From contig DATKGQ010000014.1 of assembly GCA_035510715.1 (NCBI GenBank), positions 1 through 23,988 of the forward strand: 23,988 nt of DNA, in the 5' to 3' direction. The notes under the pieces are model-generated. The model saw only the letters and a list, made by a program, of their open reading frames with translations. It made no database searches and was not told the DNA's origin. Shown here piece after piece: positions 8,095 through 14,628 of this stretch (the first letter of the stretch is position 1; every line of letters starts with the position of its first letter). The position numbers and the translations under genes were made by a program. The DNA is from DATKGQ01 sp035510715. GTDB taxonomy: Bacteria > Patescibacteriota > Saccharimonadia > Saccharimonadales > UBA4665.

Positions 8095-8550
8095 ATGAGC
8101 ACAGACACAATTATCCGGCCGACAAAAAAACAGCGCCAGTTATTAAGCTTTATCGAAACCTTTATTGCCGAGCATAGTTATAGTCCGAGTTACCGGGAAA
8201 TTATGAGTGGTTTGGATTACACGTCAGTGGCGACTGTCGCACTTCATGTCAACAGTCTGATTAAGCGCGGACATCTGAAGAAACGCGACCGCAATGCCCG
8301 GTCACTGGAAGTGGTTCATGTCCATGCGTCGGCCACGCTGTCTACCAACCAAATTATGCCCTCGGAAGAGAAATGGCTGATTGATAAAGTTGATTATTTT
8401 TTCCACCAAGCCGAACAGTCATCCAAACTTGATCAAGCCCAAATCGACCGGTTGGTTGTGCTGGTCGGCGCCCTGAAGGTATTAGGCTTAAACGGTGCAG
8501 CGCAAAGTTTTCTGCCACGGTTACAAGTATTGCGTAAACTGGCTGCTTAA
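8095..8550 (+). CDS. LexA-type DNA-binding protein lacking the S24 protease domain
   Basis: Residues about 9-72 of this 151-aa protein match the LexA N-terminal winged helix-turn-helix: TKKQRQLLSFIETFI, then SYSPSYREIMSGLDYTS, then the recognition helix region VALHVNSLIKRGHLKKR. True LexA continues with an autoproteolytic domain carrying a Ser-Lys dyad. Here the C-terminus (about 80-151) is a short charged helical region with no AxG cleavage site and no Ser/Lys motifs. It may therefore be a repressor not inactivated by RecA-stimulated self-cleavage. ATG 8095 is chosen because AGGAG (8080-8084) lies 10 nt upstream and the LexA domain begins right after it; an in-frame ATG at 7993 would overlap the GtrA gene. 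A TACAAT box at 8068-8073 may give it its own promoter. Confidence 0.85.
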   Translation: MSTDTIIRPTKKQRQLLSFIETFIAEHSYSPSYREIMSGLDYTSVATVALHVNSLIKRGHLKKRDRNARSLEVVHVHASATLSTNQIMPSEEKWLIDKVDYFFHQAEQSSKLDQAQIDRLVVLVGALKVLGLNGAAQSFLPRLQVLRKLAA

Positions 8551-8573
8551 GTTAGCCCTTATGCTATAAAGCG

Positions 8574-8601
8574 TATAATGCAAGCTGTTAAACTGGTTTA
8601 A
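8574..8601 (+). promoter_or_regulatory. -10 box and dyad upstream of the PsbP-like gene
   Basis: TATAAT at 8574-8579 is followed by an inverted repeat TTAAAC/GTTTAA (8588-8593 and 8596-8601) straddling the expected transcription start. It lies directly after the LexA-like gene, so it is a possible repressor site, but this is unproven. Confidence 0.4.
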
Positions 8602-8603
8602 TT

Positions 8604-9296
8604 ATGTATCGTTATCAACGTCGGCATGCGCCTTGGCAGAACTTCCGGAGAAAAGCTTTTGTAGTAGTTGCCGTGATCTTACTGCTGGTGGCCGTAGCCA
8701 CCGGTTGGTATATTGAGAGCCACAGCGGCACCACGATTATTCATAACCCTGTCGCCAAGACAACGTACGTCACAACTGCCAATACGCCGGTCCAGACGTT
8801 TAGCGAAACGGATTTTACTATCCAATTGCCGACCGACTGGAAGTTTATCGGCCAGACGACCGGTCCCTATAATTTTTATACCTGGCAGGATACTACCAAG
8901 TATGAAGACAACCGGATTCTTGACCTATATGTCGATACTATCCCCGGCATGGCAGTCAGCCGCCTGCAGCCGGTATCAGCCGACGGTAACCGGTTGCAAA
9001 TAGGTACAATGTCAGACGTCTGCCTGACGTTCACCGGCGCGCCGGCTTCATCCGCCCAGACCGCCCAAAGCCTGCCCAACCAACTTGCGAAGTGGCAGGG
9101 TATCAATTTTATGTGTGATTTGAGTAATTATAATAATAACTCCGTAGGGACAAGCTCGCTGCAAGGCATTAATACCGTTACCTTGACCGGCTCGACCACT
9201 GGGCGGCATTCTTTCTTCTTTCTCTATGTCGACCACAACATCCAACCGGATTACTCAATTTTTACCAACGCTCTGAAGAGTTTCCGGGTTAAGTAG
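8604..9296 (+). CDS. Membrane-anchored exported protein with PsbP/MOG1-like pattern
   Basis: The 230-residue protein has a basic cytoplasmic N-terminus (MYRYQRRHAPWQNFRRK), one helix at about 18-36, a Thr-rich linker, and an exported domain from about residue 65. That domain opens FSETDFTIQLPTDWKFIG, a pattern typical of PsbP-like folds, where a strand leads into a lipoprotein-like P-x-x-W turn. The family assignment is tentative. It has exactly two cysteines, both in the exported domain (SDVCLTF and NFMCDL), which could form a disulfide. It has its own TATAAT at 8574 and no Shine-Dalgarno sequence, and it lies upstream of the B12 riboswitch without belonging to that operon. Its biological role is unknown. 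Confidence 0.7.
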   Translation: MYRYQRRHAPWQNFRRKAFVVVAVILLLVAVATGWYIESHSGTTIIHNPVAKTTYVTTANTPVQTFSETDFTIQLPTDWKFIGQTTGPYNFYTWQDTTKYEDNRILDLYVDTIPGMAVSRLQPVSADGNRLQIGTMSDVCLTFTGAPASSAQTAQSLPNQLAKWQGINFMCDLSNYNNNSVGTSSLQGINTVTLTGSTTGRHSFFFLYVDHNIQPDYSIFTNALKSFRVK

Positions 9297-9309
9297 GATT
9301 TTTATTAAC

Positions 9310-9336
9310 TTGACATGTGTCCAGGTATGGTATGCT
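9310..9336 (+). promoter_or_regulatory. Promoter of the cobalamin operon
   Basis: A perfect TTGACA (9310-9315) and TATGCT (9331-9336) are separated by a short 15-bp spacer. Transcription would begin near 9343, about 18 nt before the riboswitch aptamer. Confidence 0.55.
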
Positions 9337-9360
9337 AGGTATACCTTAATAAACTAATAT

Positions 9361-9498
9361 CTGCTGGAAGTCGGTGAAAAGCCGACACTGTGCCGCAACG
9401 GTTTACCTTTTGTTAAGAAGGAAAGTCCGATACAGCATGAAGCCCCATATCAGGGGTAAAGTCTCGAGCAGGAATAGAGTGATTTTATAAGAAATCAC
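9361..9498 (+). promoter_or_regulatory. Cobalamin riboswitch
   Basis: The conserved elements of the AdoCbl/B12 riboswitch appear in order. The closing helix pairs CTGCT (9361-9365) with AGCAG (9467-9471). The GGTGAAAAGCC hairpin is closed by GTCGG/CCGAC (9370-9374 and 9382-9386). The junction core GCCGCAACGG lies at 9392-9401 and the B12 box AGTCCGATACAGC at 9424-9436. Smaller hairpins CCCC/GGGG (9443-9446, 9453-9456) and GTGATTT/AAATCAC (9479-9485, 9492-9498) follow. It lies upstream of a DUF4430 protein and an ECF S component. The exact aptamer subclass (adenosyl versus aquo) cannot be decided by eye. Confidence 0.93.
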
Positions 9499-9503
9499 AT
9501 CGG

Positions 9504-9527
9504 CCTCTTTGTCTCGGGACAGAGAGG
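9504..9527 (+). promoter_or_regulatory. Shine-Dalgarno-sequestering hairpin of the riboswitch
   Basis: A 10-bp stem (9504-9513 with 9518-9527, one G-U pair) with a TCGG loop buries the ribosome binding site GAGAGG (9522-9527), which lies 10 nt before ATG 9538. The alternative partner is GTCTCGAG (9461-9468), which can pair over 8 positions with CTCGGGAC (9513-9520) and overlaps the 3' strand of the aptamer closing helix. Ligand binding would therefore release the sequestering stem and turn the operon off. The short T run after the stem could also allow transcription termination. Confidence 0.75.
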
Positions 9528-9537
9528 ATTTTTATAT

Positions 9538-9921
9538 ATGAGCCGAGTAGCTCAAGTTCTTAGGTCAAATGTAGTTTTATCTGGTATAGCGGTAATTATC
9601 TTATTATCCGGAGCCGGTATCGCGGCCTGCGTACACAATGAAAATTACGGCGACGTTCAAACAACAACCAACTCGCAGCATCAATTAACCCAAATCAGTT
9701 ATGATGGCAAGGATGGCACCAATGCCTTCGTCCTGCTTAAAAAGTATGTAAAGATCCAGGCCAAACTCTATTCGTTTGGCTATTTTGTGTCTTCTATCAA
9801 CGGTGTTGCCGGCAACGGGCCGAAGTATTGGACGTTCTTCGTTAATGGCAAAGAAGCCGATGCCGGCGCCAGCTCGTACATTACCAAAAGCAGCGATATA
9901 ATTACTTGGAAATTGGAGTAA
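9538..9921 (+). CDS. DUF4430 (transcobalamin-like domain) putative lipoprotein
   Basis: The 127-residue product has an N-terminal hydrophobic segment (about 12-30) ending in IAAC, a plausible lipobox that would leave Cys31 lipid-anchored outside the cell. The rest matches the DUF4430 beta-grasp domain related to the C-terminal domain of transcobalamin/intrinsic factor: DGKDGTNAFVLLKKY, then GVAGNGPKYWTFFVNGKEAD, and the closing SDIITWKLE. In vertebrate B12 carriers this fold covers the cobalamin ligand. Control by a cobalamin riboswitch and a 7-nt gap to an ECF S-component gene support a role as extracellular B12 or corrinoid capture protein. B12 binding itself is inferred. If no signal peptidase II acts on it, it would instead be N-terminally membrane anchored. 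Confidence 0.85.
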   Translation: MSRVAQVLRSNVVLSGIAVIILLSGAGIAACVHNENYGDVQTTTNSQHQLTQISYDGKDGTNAFVLLKKYVKIQAKLYSFGYFVSSINGVAGNGPKYWTFFVNGKEADAGASSYITKSSDIITWKLE

Positions 9922-9928
9922 AACTAAA

Positions 9929-10450
9929 ATGAAAGAGAAATATTTTCCGACAATTATCGCGCTGAGTCTGATTGTTATCGGTGTAACGCTGCGAATTCTG
10001 CCGCATCCGGCAAACTTTGCGCCAATCGCCGCTATCGCTATCTTTGGCGGCGCCGTATTGCCTAAAAAGATTGCAATTTGGGTGCCGCTTGGGGCGATGA
10101 TGATATCTGACGCGGTTATCGGTTTTTATAGTCTGATGCCCTTGATATGGGGCTGCTATCTCTTAATTGCCCTGGCTAGCAGCCACTGGCTGAGGCCGGC
10201 TAAACTGCTTAAAGGTGCTTTGCTGACGGTATCTTCATCGGTATTCTTCTTTGCCGCAACTAATTTCGGTGTTTGGCTGACCAGCGGCATGTATGTCCAC
10301 AATTGGTCCGGAATAGTCAGCTGTTATACGCTGGCTTTGCCGTTCTTCCGCAACACTGCTCTCAGCGATGCTGTCTACACGGCCGCATTATTTGGTATCT
10401 ATGCTTTGGCTACTTACCGGCAAAAAGCATCTGCTAAAGTAGTTTCCTAA
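9929..10450 (+). CDS. DUF6580-type putative ECF transporter S component (corrinoid uptake)
   Basis: This 173-residue protein has about five or six hydrophobic segments and the DUF6580 pattern: an early RILPHPANFAPIAAIAIFGG, then MMISDAVIGFY, FAATNFGVWLTSGMYVHNWSG, and SCYTLALPFFRNTALSDAVY near the end. The family is regarded as a substrate-binding S subunit of energy-coupling-factor transporters. Such proteins borrow a shared EcfA/EcfA'/EcfT module, which is not encoded in this window. Position 7 nt after the DUF4430 gene, under one cobalamin riboswitch, points to cobalamin or a precursor as substrate. The true substrate (B12, cobinamide or dimethylbenzimidazole) cannot be read from sequence. 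Confidence 0.82.
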   Translation: MKEKYFPTIIALSLIVIGVTLRILPHPANFAPIAAIAIFGGAVLPKKIAIWVPLGAMMISDAVIGFYSLMPLIWGCYLLIALASSHWLRPAKLLKGALLTVSSSVFFFAATNFGVWLTSGMYVHNWSGIVSCYTLALPFFRNTALSDAVYTAALFGIYALATYRQKASAKVVS

Positions 10451-10513
10451 ACGGCTTGAGTAAAATGTGTTATTGTATAGCCAGCCGATAGGTAAGCAAG
10501 GGGCTATATTGCA

Positions 10514-10981
10514 ATGATGAAAGATTTTAAAAAATTTATTTTACGCGGCAACGTCGTTGACCTGGCAGTCGGTGTGGTCATTGGTAGTGCTTTCGGCGCG
10601 GTTGTCAGCTCACTGGTCAAGGATCTGATCACGCCGCTGATGGGGGCTCTTACTAAAGGCAAAAATTTTTCAGGTCAACACTTTACGATACATGGCAGCG
10701 TCTTTAATTATGGTGATTTTATCAATGCCCTGATATCGTTTTTAATAATCGCTGTCGTAATTTTCTTCTTTGTGGTCCAGCCGGTAAACAAATTGGTGGC
10801 CTTTAGTCACCGCCGGAAAGGTACGCCGGCTATTATTAACCGTCCTTGCCCGGAATGCCTTAGTGACATACCTCCGCAAGCCACCCGCTGCATGTATTGC
10901 ACCAGCAAAGTGGACCCCCTGCCCGTGGCAGCGGTTGCTGCTACTCCCAGCGGAAGATTCGGAAGGCGATTGCGTAAATAA
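10514..10981 (+). CDS. mscL: Large-conductance mechanosensitive channel with C-terminal zinc ribbon
   Basis: MscL opens under membrane tension to release solutes during osmotic downshock. The first 95 residues are standard: amphipathic start (KDFKKFILRGNVVDLAVGVV), pore helix TM1 (about 14-45), a short periplasmic loop, and TM2 (about 72-92). Unlike the ~136-residue E. coli form, this 155-residue version carries a CPEC...CMYC zinc ribbon (cysteines 112, 115, 126, 129) in the cytoplasmic tail, a variant known in some actinobacterial and CPR proteins. AAGGGG (10498-10503) is the ribosome binding site; two ATGs in tandem are possible starts. The last 41 nt overlap, antisense, the 3' end of the ABC permease gene. 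Confidence 0.93.
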   Translation: MMKDFKKFILRGNVVDLAVGVVIGSAFGAVVSSLVKDLITPLMGALTKGKNFSGQHFTIHGSVFNYGDFINALISFLIIAVVIFFFVVQPVNKLVAFSHRRKGTPAIINRPCPECLSDIPPQATRCMYCTSKVDPLPVAAVAATPSGRFGRRLRK

Positions 10982-12050
10982 TTATTGCCCAAATGGCTAT
11001 CAATCCCAGCTGGTGATCGATCGTTATTAAGCTGGCGTGTTCGGTAATTACCATCCGGATACTGTCGATGATCGGCGTCAGCGGCAGATAGGTTGAAATA
11101 TGCTGCAGCCAGACCGGCATTAAAAAGGTTGGGAAGAAGACACCGGTCAGAAACATCATCGGGAAAACGATAATGTTAGACAGCGGGGCAGCCTGATTCT
11201 GATTTTTAGCCCAGCCACCGATTGCCAGACCGATCCCGAAGATTGTCCAGATACCTATAATGACTACAAACGCCAGAGTCAGGTAATTCCCGTTCATATG
11301 GAAGCCGAAAATGAATTTGGCGGCCAAGAACATAATGGCAACCGATATAATGCCGATGATTGAATTAGAGATAACGTTAGAAACAAAATACTGCCAAACG
11401 CAGATCGGTGAAACGTGCAGACGGCGCAGTACCCCCTGTTTTTTCAGTTCGGGGAAAGTATTGACCGGACCGAATATCCCCAGCCCGATTATCGTAAAAC
11501 CCAGCAGGCCAGAGAACGTGTAGTCAAAAGCGGTTAACCCCGCCTGATTAGTCATCTGGGTTTTGACCGTGAAGGGAGTTTGCGGCGCGGTAACTAATTT
11601 ATCGTTGATACCGGCGGTAATACTGTCTAAGACCGAACCCAGCGTCTGGGCTGCCTGGGCTTGGTTCTCGTCATAGTATTCGATTATCTGCCCGGTCGGG
11701 TAGGCTTTATTCTGGGTTGTCCCAAAGTTTGCTGGCAGCACTAATGTGGCGTCGATTTCGCCCCGGCTCATTTGCTGGTCAGCCTGCGCCAGAGTTGTGA
11801 TCCCGGCTTTGATTTTGAAAAGTTTGCTGGCTTTTATCTGGCTGACAAACTGCTGTGAAAATTGGCTGTGTGACTGGTCGAACAGGGCGACGGTAAATGA
11901 CGTGTTATCGGCTTTGCCGTATAAACTGCCAAAAATTAACAGGAATATCAGCGGGAAGACGATTGTAAAAAACAACGCTACCCGGTCACGGAAGTAACGT
12001 TTAACGCTGATTTTGGCAAAGACGTAGATGGTGTAAAATGGGCGGTTCAT
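10941..12050 (-). CDS. ABC-2 type exporter permease
   Basis: This 369-residue membrane subunit has the ABC-2 (YhhJ/DrrB-like, ABC2_membrane_3) layout. One N-terminal helix (about 26-45, FFTIVFPLIFLLIFGSLYG) is followed by a large extracytoplasmic domain (about 46-175), then five C-terminal helices beginning at DYTFSGLLGFTIIGLG and including the conserved PISxxWQYF-like turn (SPICVWQYFVSN) and LTGVFFPTFLMPVWLQ. With the adjacent ATPase it would form an exporter; candidates are lipids, drugs or glycan intermediates, not resolvable here. It starts 4 nt after the ATPase stop. Its 3' end overlaps mscL on the opposite strand by 41 nt. Confidence 0.9.
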   Translation of the reverse strand: MNRPFYTIYVFAKISVKRYFRDRVALFFTIVFPLIFLLIFGSLYGKADNTSFTVALFDQSHSQFSQQFVSQIKASKLFKIKAGITTLAQADQQMSRGEIDATLVLPANFGTTQNKAYPTGQIIEYYDENQAQAAQTLGSVLDSITAGINDKLVTAPQTPFTVKTQMTNQAGLTAFDYTFSGLLGFTIIGLGIFGPVNTFPELKKQGVLRRLHVSPICVWQYFVSNVISNSIIGIISVAIMFLAAKFIFGFHMNGNYLTLAFVVIIGIWTIFGIGLAIGGWAKNQNQAAPLSNIIVFPMMFLTGVFFPTFLMPVWLQHISTYLPLTPIIDSIRMVITEHASLITIDHQLGLIAIWAIIIYAIAFRIFRWE

Positions 12051-12054
12051 AAAG

Positions 12055-12813
12055 TTAATCCCTTAACTCCTTGCCGGTCAGGTCGATAAAAACATCTTCC
12101 AGAGAGGCCTCTTCGGTATGCTGAGTTTTCTTAAAACCGCGGGCTAAAAGTTGACGGATGAGATCTTCCGGAGGTGCCAAGGCGATAATTTTGCCGTCAT
12201 CCATAATCGCCACGCGGTGACACAAAAGCTCTGCTTCTTCCAGATAGTGGGTGGTCAGAATAACGGTAATCCCTTTTTCGCGGATTTGCCGGATCAGGTC
12301 CCATAAGTTATGCCTAGCTTGCGGATCGAGTCCGGTGGTCGGTTCGTCCATAAAAAAGATCTTCGGACTATGGACTAGGGCTGCGGCAATACTAAAGCGC
12401 TGTCTTTGGCCGCCAGATAGTTTTTCAAAATAGCTATTAGCTTTATCCTCAAGGCTGACATCTTTTAAAAACTTCGACGGGTCAACTTTCTCACCGTAAG
12501 CTGCTGCCGTCATTTCCAGTAACTCGGTCAGTTTGACTTTGTCCATGAAAGCCGAAGCTTGGAGCTGGACGCCGATTATTTTTCTGATGGACTGCGGATC
12601 TTTGGAAACGTCAATGCCAGCTAGCACAATACTGCCGCCATCAATTGATCGCAGGGTCTCTATCATCTCGAGGGTAGTTGTTTTACCGGCCCCGTTCGGC
12701 CCCAATATACCGAATATTTCTCCGGCTGCAACTTCGAAGGAGATATCATTGACGACCGCCCGGCCGCCGTAAACTTTACGCAGATTTTTAACAGACAGGA
12801 TTGTTTTTGTCAT
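12055..12813 (-). CDS. ABC-2 exporter ATP-binding protein
   Basis: This 252-residue ATPase powers the downstream permease. It shows every nucleotide-binding motif: Walker A GPNGAGKT (38-45), Q-loop near 84, signature LSGGQRQR (132-139), Walker B IFFMDEP (152-158), D-loop TGLD and switch histidine 189 (TTHYLEEAE). The C-terminal EEASLEDVFIDLTGKELRD is typical of drug/lipid exporter ATPases (DrrA/CcmA-like). ATG 12813 is preferred to the TTG one codon upstream. An extended -10 (TG-T-TATAGT, 12828-12820) stands only 6 nt before it with no Shine-Dalgarno sequence, suggesting a leaderless mRNA. Confidence 0.93.
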   Translation of the reverse strand: MTKTILSVKNLRKVYGGRAVVNDISFEVAAGEIFGILGPNGAGKTTTLEMIETLRSIDGGSIVLAGIDVSKDPQSIRKIIGVQLQASAFMDKVKLTELLEMTAAAYGEKVDPSKFLKDVSLEDKANSYFEKLSGGQRQRFSIAAALVHSPKIFFMDEPTTGLDPQARHNLWDLIRQIREKGITVILTTHYLEEAELLCHRVAIMDDGKIIALAPPEDLIRQLLARGFKKTQHTEEASLEDVFIDLTGKELRD

Positions 12814-12819
12814 CAATTT

Positions 12820-12828
12820 ACTATAACA
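12820..12828 (-). promoter_or_regulatory. Extended -10 promoter of the ABC exporter operon, leaderless
   Basis: TGT followed by TATAGT on the minus strand lies 6 nt before ATG 12813. Transcription would start at or beside the A of the start codon. Confidence 0.55.
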
Positions 12829-12838
12829 ATTAGCGCCT

Positions 12839-12874
12839 AAAAAAACACCCGGTTGTTTAACGCCGGGTGTTTTT
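12839..12874. terminator. Intrinsic terminator (bidirectional form)
   Basis: An 8-bp GC-rich stem (ACACCCGG 12845-12852 with CCGGGTGT 12863-12870) is flanked by A and T tracts on both sides. It lies 19 nt past the stop of the minus-strand 65-aa gene, which it most likely terminates, and insulates the ABC operon. Confidence 0.85.
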
Positions 12875-12892
12875 AACTTAACTTAGGGGTGC

Positions 12893-13090
12893 TTACTTCT
12901 TGCGCTTTACTGTCAAGAAGCCGTTTCGTGGGTTTTCATTAACCATAAAACCGGCTGGCAGTTCGCAAGCTTCAGGACGCTCGTCCTTACTAAAATAATA
13001 AATAGTTTGACGCTTGCCGCCTCGTAAAGTAACATCTTTCGAGTTTAAATAGTATGTCACACCCTTTGAATTTGTGTGCTTATATGCCAT
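12893..13090 (-). CDS. Conserved small protein (65 aa), function unknown
   Basis: The product is small, basic and soluble. It reads like a compact beta-rich domain: KGVTYYLNSKDV, GGKRQTIYYFSKD, ELPAGFMVNENPRNGFLTVKRKK. I recall near-identical small proteins in other CPR genomes, but this is from memory and without a named function. It has strong expression signals: TTGACA and TATTTT spaced 18 bp apart, a purine-rich ribosome binding site (GGGAGAAGG) upstream of the ATG, and a clear terminator. It is monocistronic. Those features suggest an abundant, possibly nucleic-acid- or ribosome-associated protein, but that is only inference. Confidence 0.8.
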   Translation of the reverse strand: MAYKHTNSKGVTYYLNSKDVTLRGGKRQTIYYFSKDERPEACELPAGFMVNENPRNGFLTVKRKK

Positions 13091-13128
13091 CTCTGACCTT
13101 CTCCCTCTCTTACATTAGTAGTACCCCT

Positions 13129-13158
13129 AAAATACTCTTATCGGTTTTTACTTGTCAA
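13129..13158 (-). promoter_or_regulatory. Promoter of the 65-aa protein gene
   Basis: On the minus strand a perfect TTGACA (13158-13153) and TATTTT (13134-13129) are 18 bp apart. This is one of the best sigma70-type promoters in the window. Confidence 0.75.
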
Positions 13159-13263
13159 CCCCTAAATAAGCGTCAGGGCCTGAATTTACACCGTAATTAT
13201 GTAACAATAACGGAAGTAAATGACGACCGCCGCAAAGACAAATTAAAGCTGTATTTACTGCAT

Positions 13264-13286
13264 TATAATCTTGCATCACATGATGC
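13264..13286 (+). promoter_or_regulatory. -10 box with overlapping palindrome
   Basis: TATAAT (13264-13269) is followed by the dyad GCATCA-CA-TGATGC (13273-13286) at the expected transcription start. It is a possible operator or 5' hairpin for the gene at 13336. Confidence 0.4.
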
Positions 13287-13335
13287 TTATGTATTACACT
13301 AAACAAGTAATAATAAAAGTTTAAAGGATATAAGT

Positions 13336-13926
13336 ATGGACTTTACTAATAGGGTCACACCACAGACACATGCACAACCTGTTGATTCTAGCGCGGATAC
13401 AGCTGCTGGTAATCATCACAGTAAGACTAAAATTAAGAAAAGCGCATCTGGTCCGGCTTGGCTAGCGGCCATTGGCATTGTCTGCCTGGCAGTTCTGTTA
13501 TTAGCCACGCTGTTGGTACTGGTATTTGGCGGTACTGATCAGAACAAATATATCAATAAGAACGAGTATCAGGCAGTCGATATTAACATCGGCGGCTCCT
13601 CCAGCGGTGACCAGATATACTTCGGCAATTTGAGAACCATTAACAGTACTTATCTGGTACTTGAGAATGTATTTTACATTCCGACAACGACATCAACATC
13701 TTCCAATATAACGCTTGAGCCGCTTGTTTGTCAGATCGACGAGCCAGTTAACCAAATGCTGATCAACCACTCGAGTGTTAACTGGTGGGAGAACCTGCAA
13801 AACAGCAGCAAAGTTTCTAAGACAATTTCCAGTTACGAGAAGAGTAACCCATCTACACCGGCTTGCACCAGCACTAATTCGACAACTCCCAGCACTTCCA
13901 GTACTCCCTCAAGCACAACCAAGTAG
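13336..13926 (+). CDS. Single-anchor exported protein with Ser/Thr-rich tail, unknown function
   Basis: This 196-residue protein has a ~40-residue polar cytoplasmic N-terminus, one strong transmembrane helix (about 43-65), and an exported domain containing DINIGGSSSGDQIYFGNL and STYLVLENVFYIP. Those lines look like beta strands. It ends in a low-complexity Ser/Thr/Pro tail that could be glycosylated. Two cysteines lie outside the membrane (LVCQID and PACTS) and may form a disulfide. I do not recognise a named family. A good ribosome binding site (AAAGGA) precedes ATG 13336. It converges with the gene at 13970. Confidence 0.75.
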   Translation: MDFTNRVTPQTHAQPVDSSADTAAGNHHSKTKIKKSASGPAWLAAIGIVCLAVLLLATLLVLVFGGTDQNKYINKNEYQAVDINIGGSSSGDQIYFGNLRTINSTYLVLENVFYIPTTTSTSSNITLEPLVCQIDEPVNQMLINHSSVNWWENLQNSSKVSKTISSYEKSNPSTPACTSTNSTTPSTSSTPSSTTK

Positions 13927-13969
13927 TTTTTAATCTTAAGAGTAACTTTAGTTAGCGTTTTGGCTTAAA

Positions 13970-14563
13970 CTATTCCCCAGACCAGCGTCTGGTAGCCCAT
14001 GAAGTGGCAAATAGAATAAGTAAAAAGATACTTGCCAGTAGTGACCAACCAGCTAAGTCTGGTGACCAACTTGGTGAAATAAAATCGAATTCATAGAGCG
14101 CTGCCGCTATCGGTTTGGCGATCGCCCCGTTTTGTTCGACATACTGTTCGACGCAAGGGACTCTAGTCCTACCTGAAAAACCAACCGGGTTTTGCTGCTG
14201 GCAATAAACCTGGGCTTCAGTGTAGACCTTAGAATTAATAACATCTACCTGTTGCTGCTCGCCAGTCTCTAATCGCTGATAGGTGTACTGAAGTTGAATT
14301 GGCGGGTAAACGGCGTTCGGGCCAGTCGATAGATCGGTATTCATGTGTGTAGTCACGTAGGCTTGCAAAGTGTCAAGTTTCTGACTGACGTCGGTATTAT
14401 TCTTGTCGGCCTGGTAAAGCGCGGTGCGTAAATGGACCATTGTCAAATTATTGGCCCTAAGCGCATATATAGTTAAACCACAGCAAGCAAAAAATACTAT
14501 TAAAATATAAATTGGCTTTATGGTCCGAAAGATTTTCCACCCTCGGCGACCGAATTTTTTCAT
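13970..14563 (-). CDS. Two-helix membrane protein with an extracytoplasmic domain, unknown function
   Basis: Starting at ATG 14563 the product is 197 residues: a basic N-terminus (MKKFGRRGWKIFR), helix at about 17-36, an external domain with LQAYVTTHMNTDL and QLQYTYQRLETGEQQQVDV, and a second helix near the C-terminus (LLASIFLLILFATSWA). The external domain has two cysteines (VYCQQQ and VPCVEQ), suggesting a disulfide. Starts further upstream (14611, 14665) would run into the divergent mur ligase gene, and the basic residues right after 14563 make a natural membrane anchor start. The family is not recognised. It is divergent from the MurC-like gene, with 65 nt between starts. Confidence 0.7.
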   Translation of the reverse strand: MKKFGRRGWKIFRTIKPIYILIVFFACCGLTIYALRANNLTMVHLRTALYQADKNNTDVSQKLDTLQAYVTTHMNTDLSTGPNAVYPPIQLQYTYQRLETGEQQQVDVINSKVYTEAQVYCQQQNPVGFSGRTRVPCVEQYVEQNGAIAKPIAAALYEFDFISPSWSPDLAGWSLLASIFLLILFATSWATRRWSGE

Positions 14564-14613
14564 AATTTTTAAAAGTAACCTTAAGATTAGTTTAGCATGG
14601 ATTGAGCTCATGC

Positions 14614-14619
14614 TAGACT
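14614..14619 (+). promoter_or_regulatory. Possible -10 box of the Mur ligase gene, near-leaderless
   Basis: TAGACT lies 9 nt before ATG 14629, and no Shine-Dalgarno sequence is seen. The match to consensus is moderate. Confidence 0.35.
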
Positions 14620-14628
14620 TATATAAGT

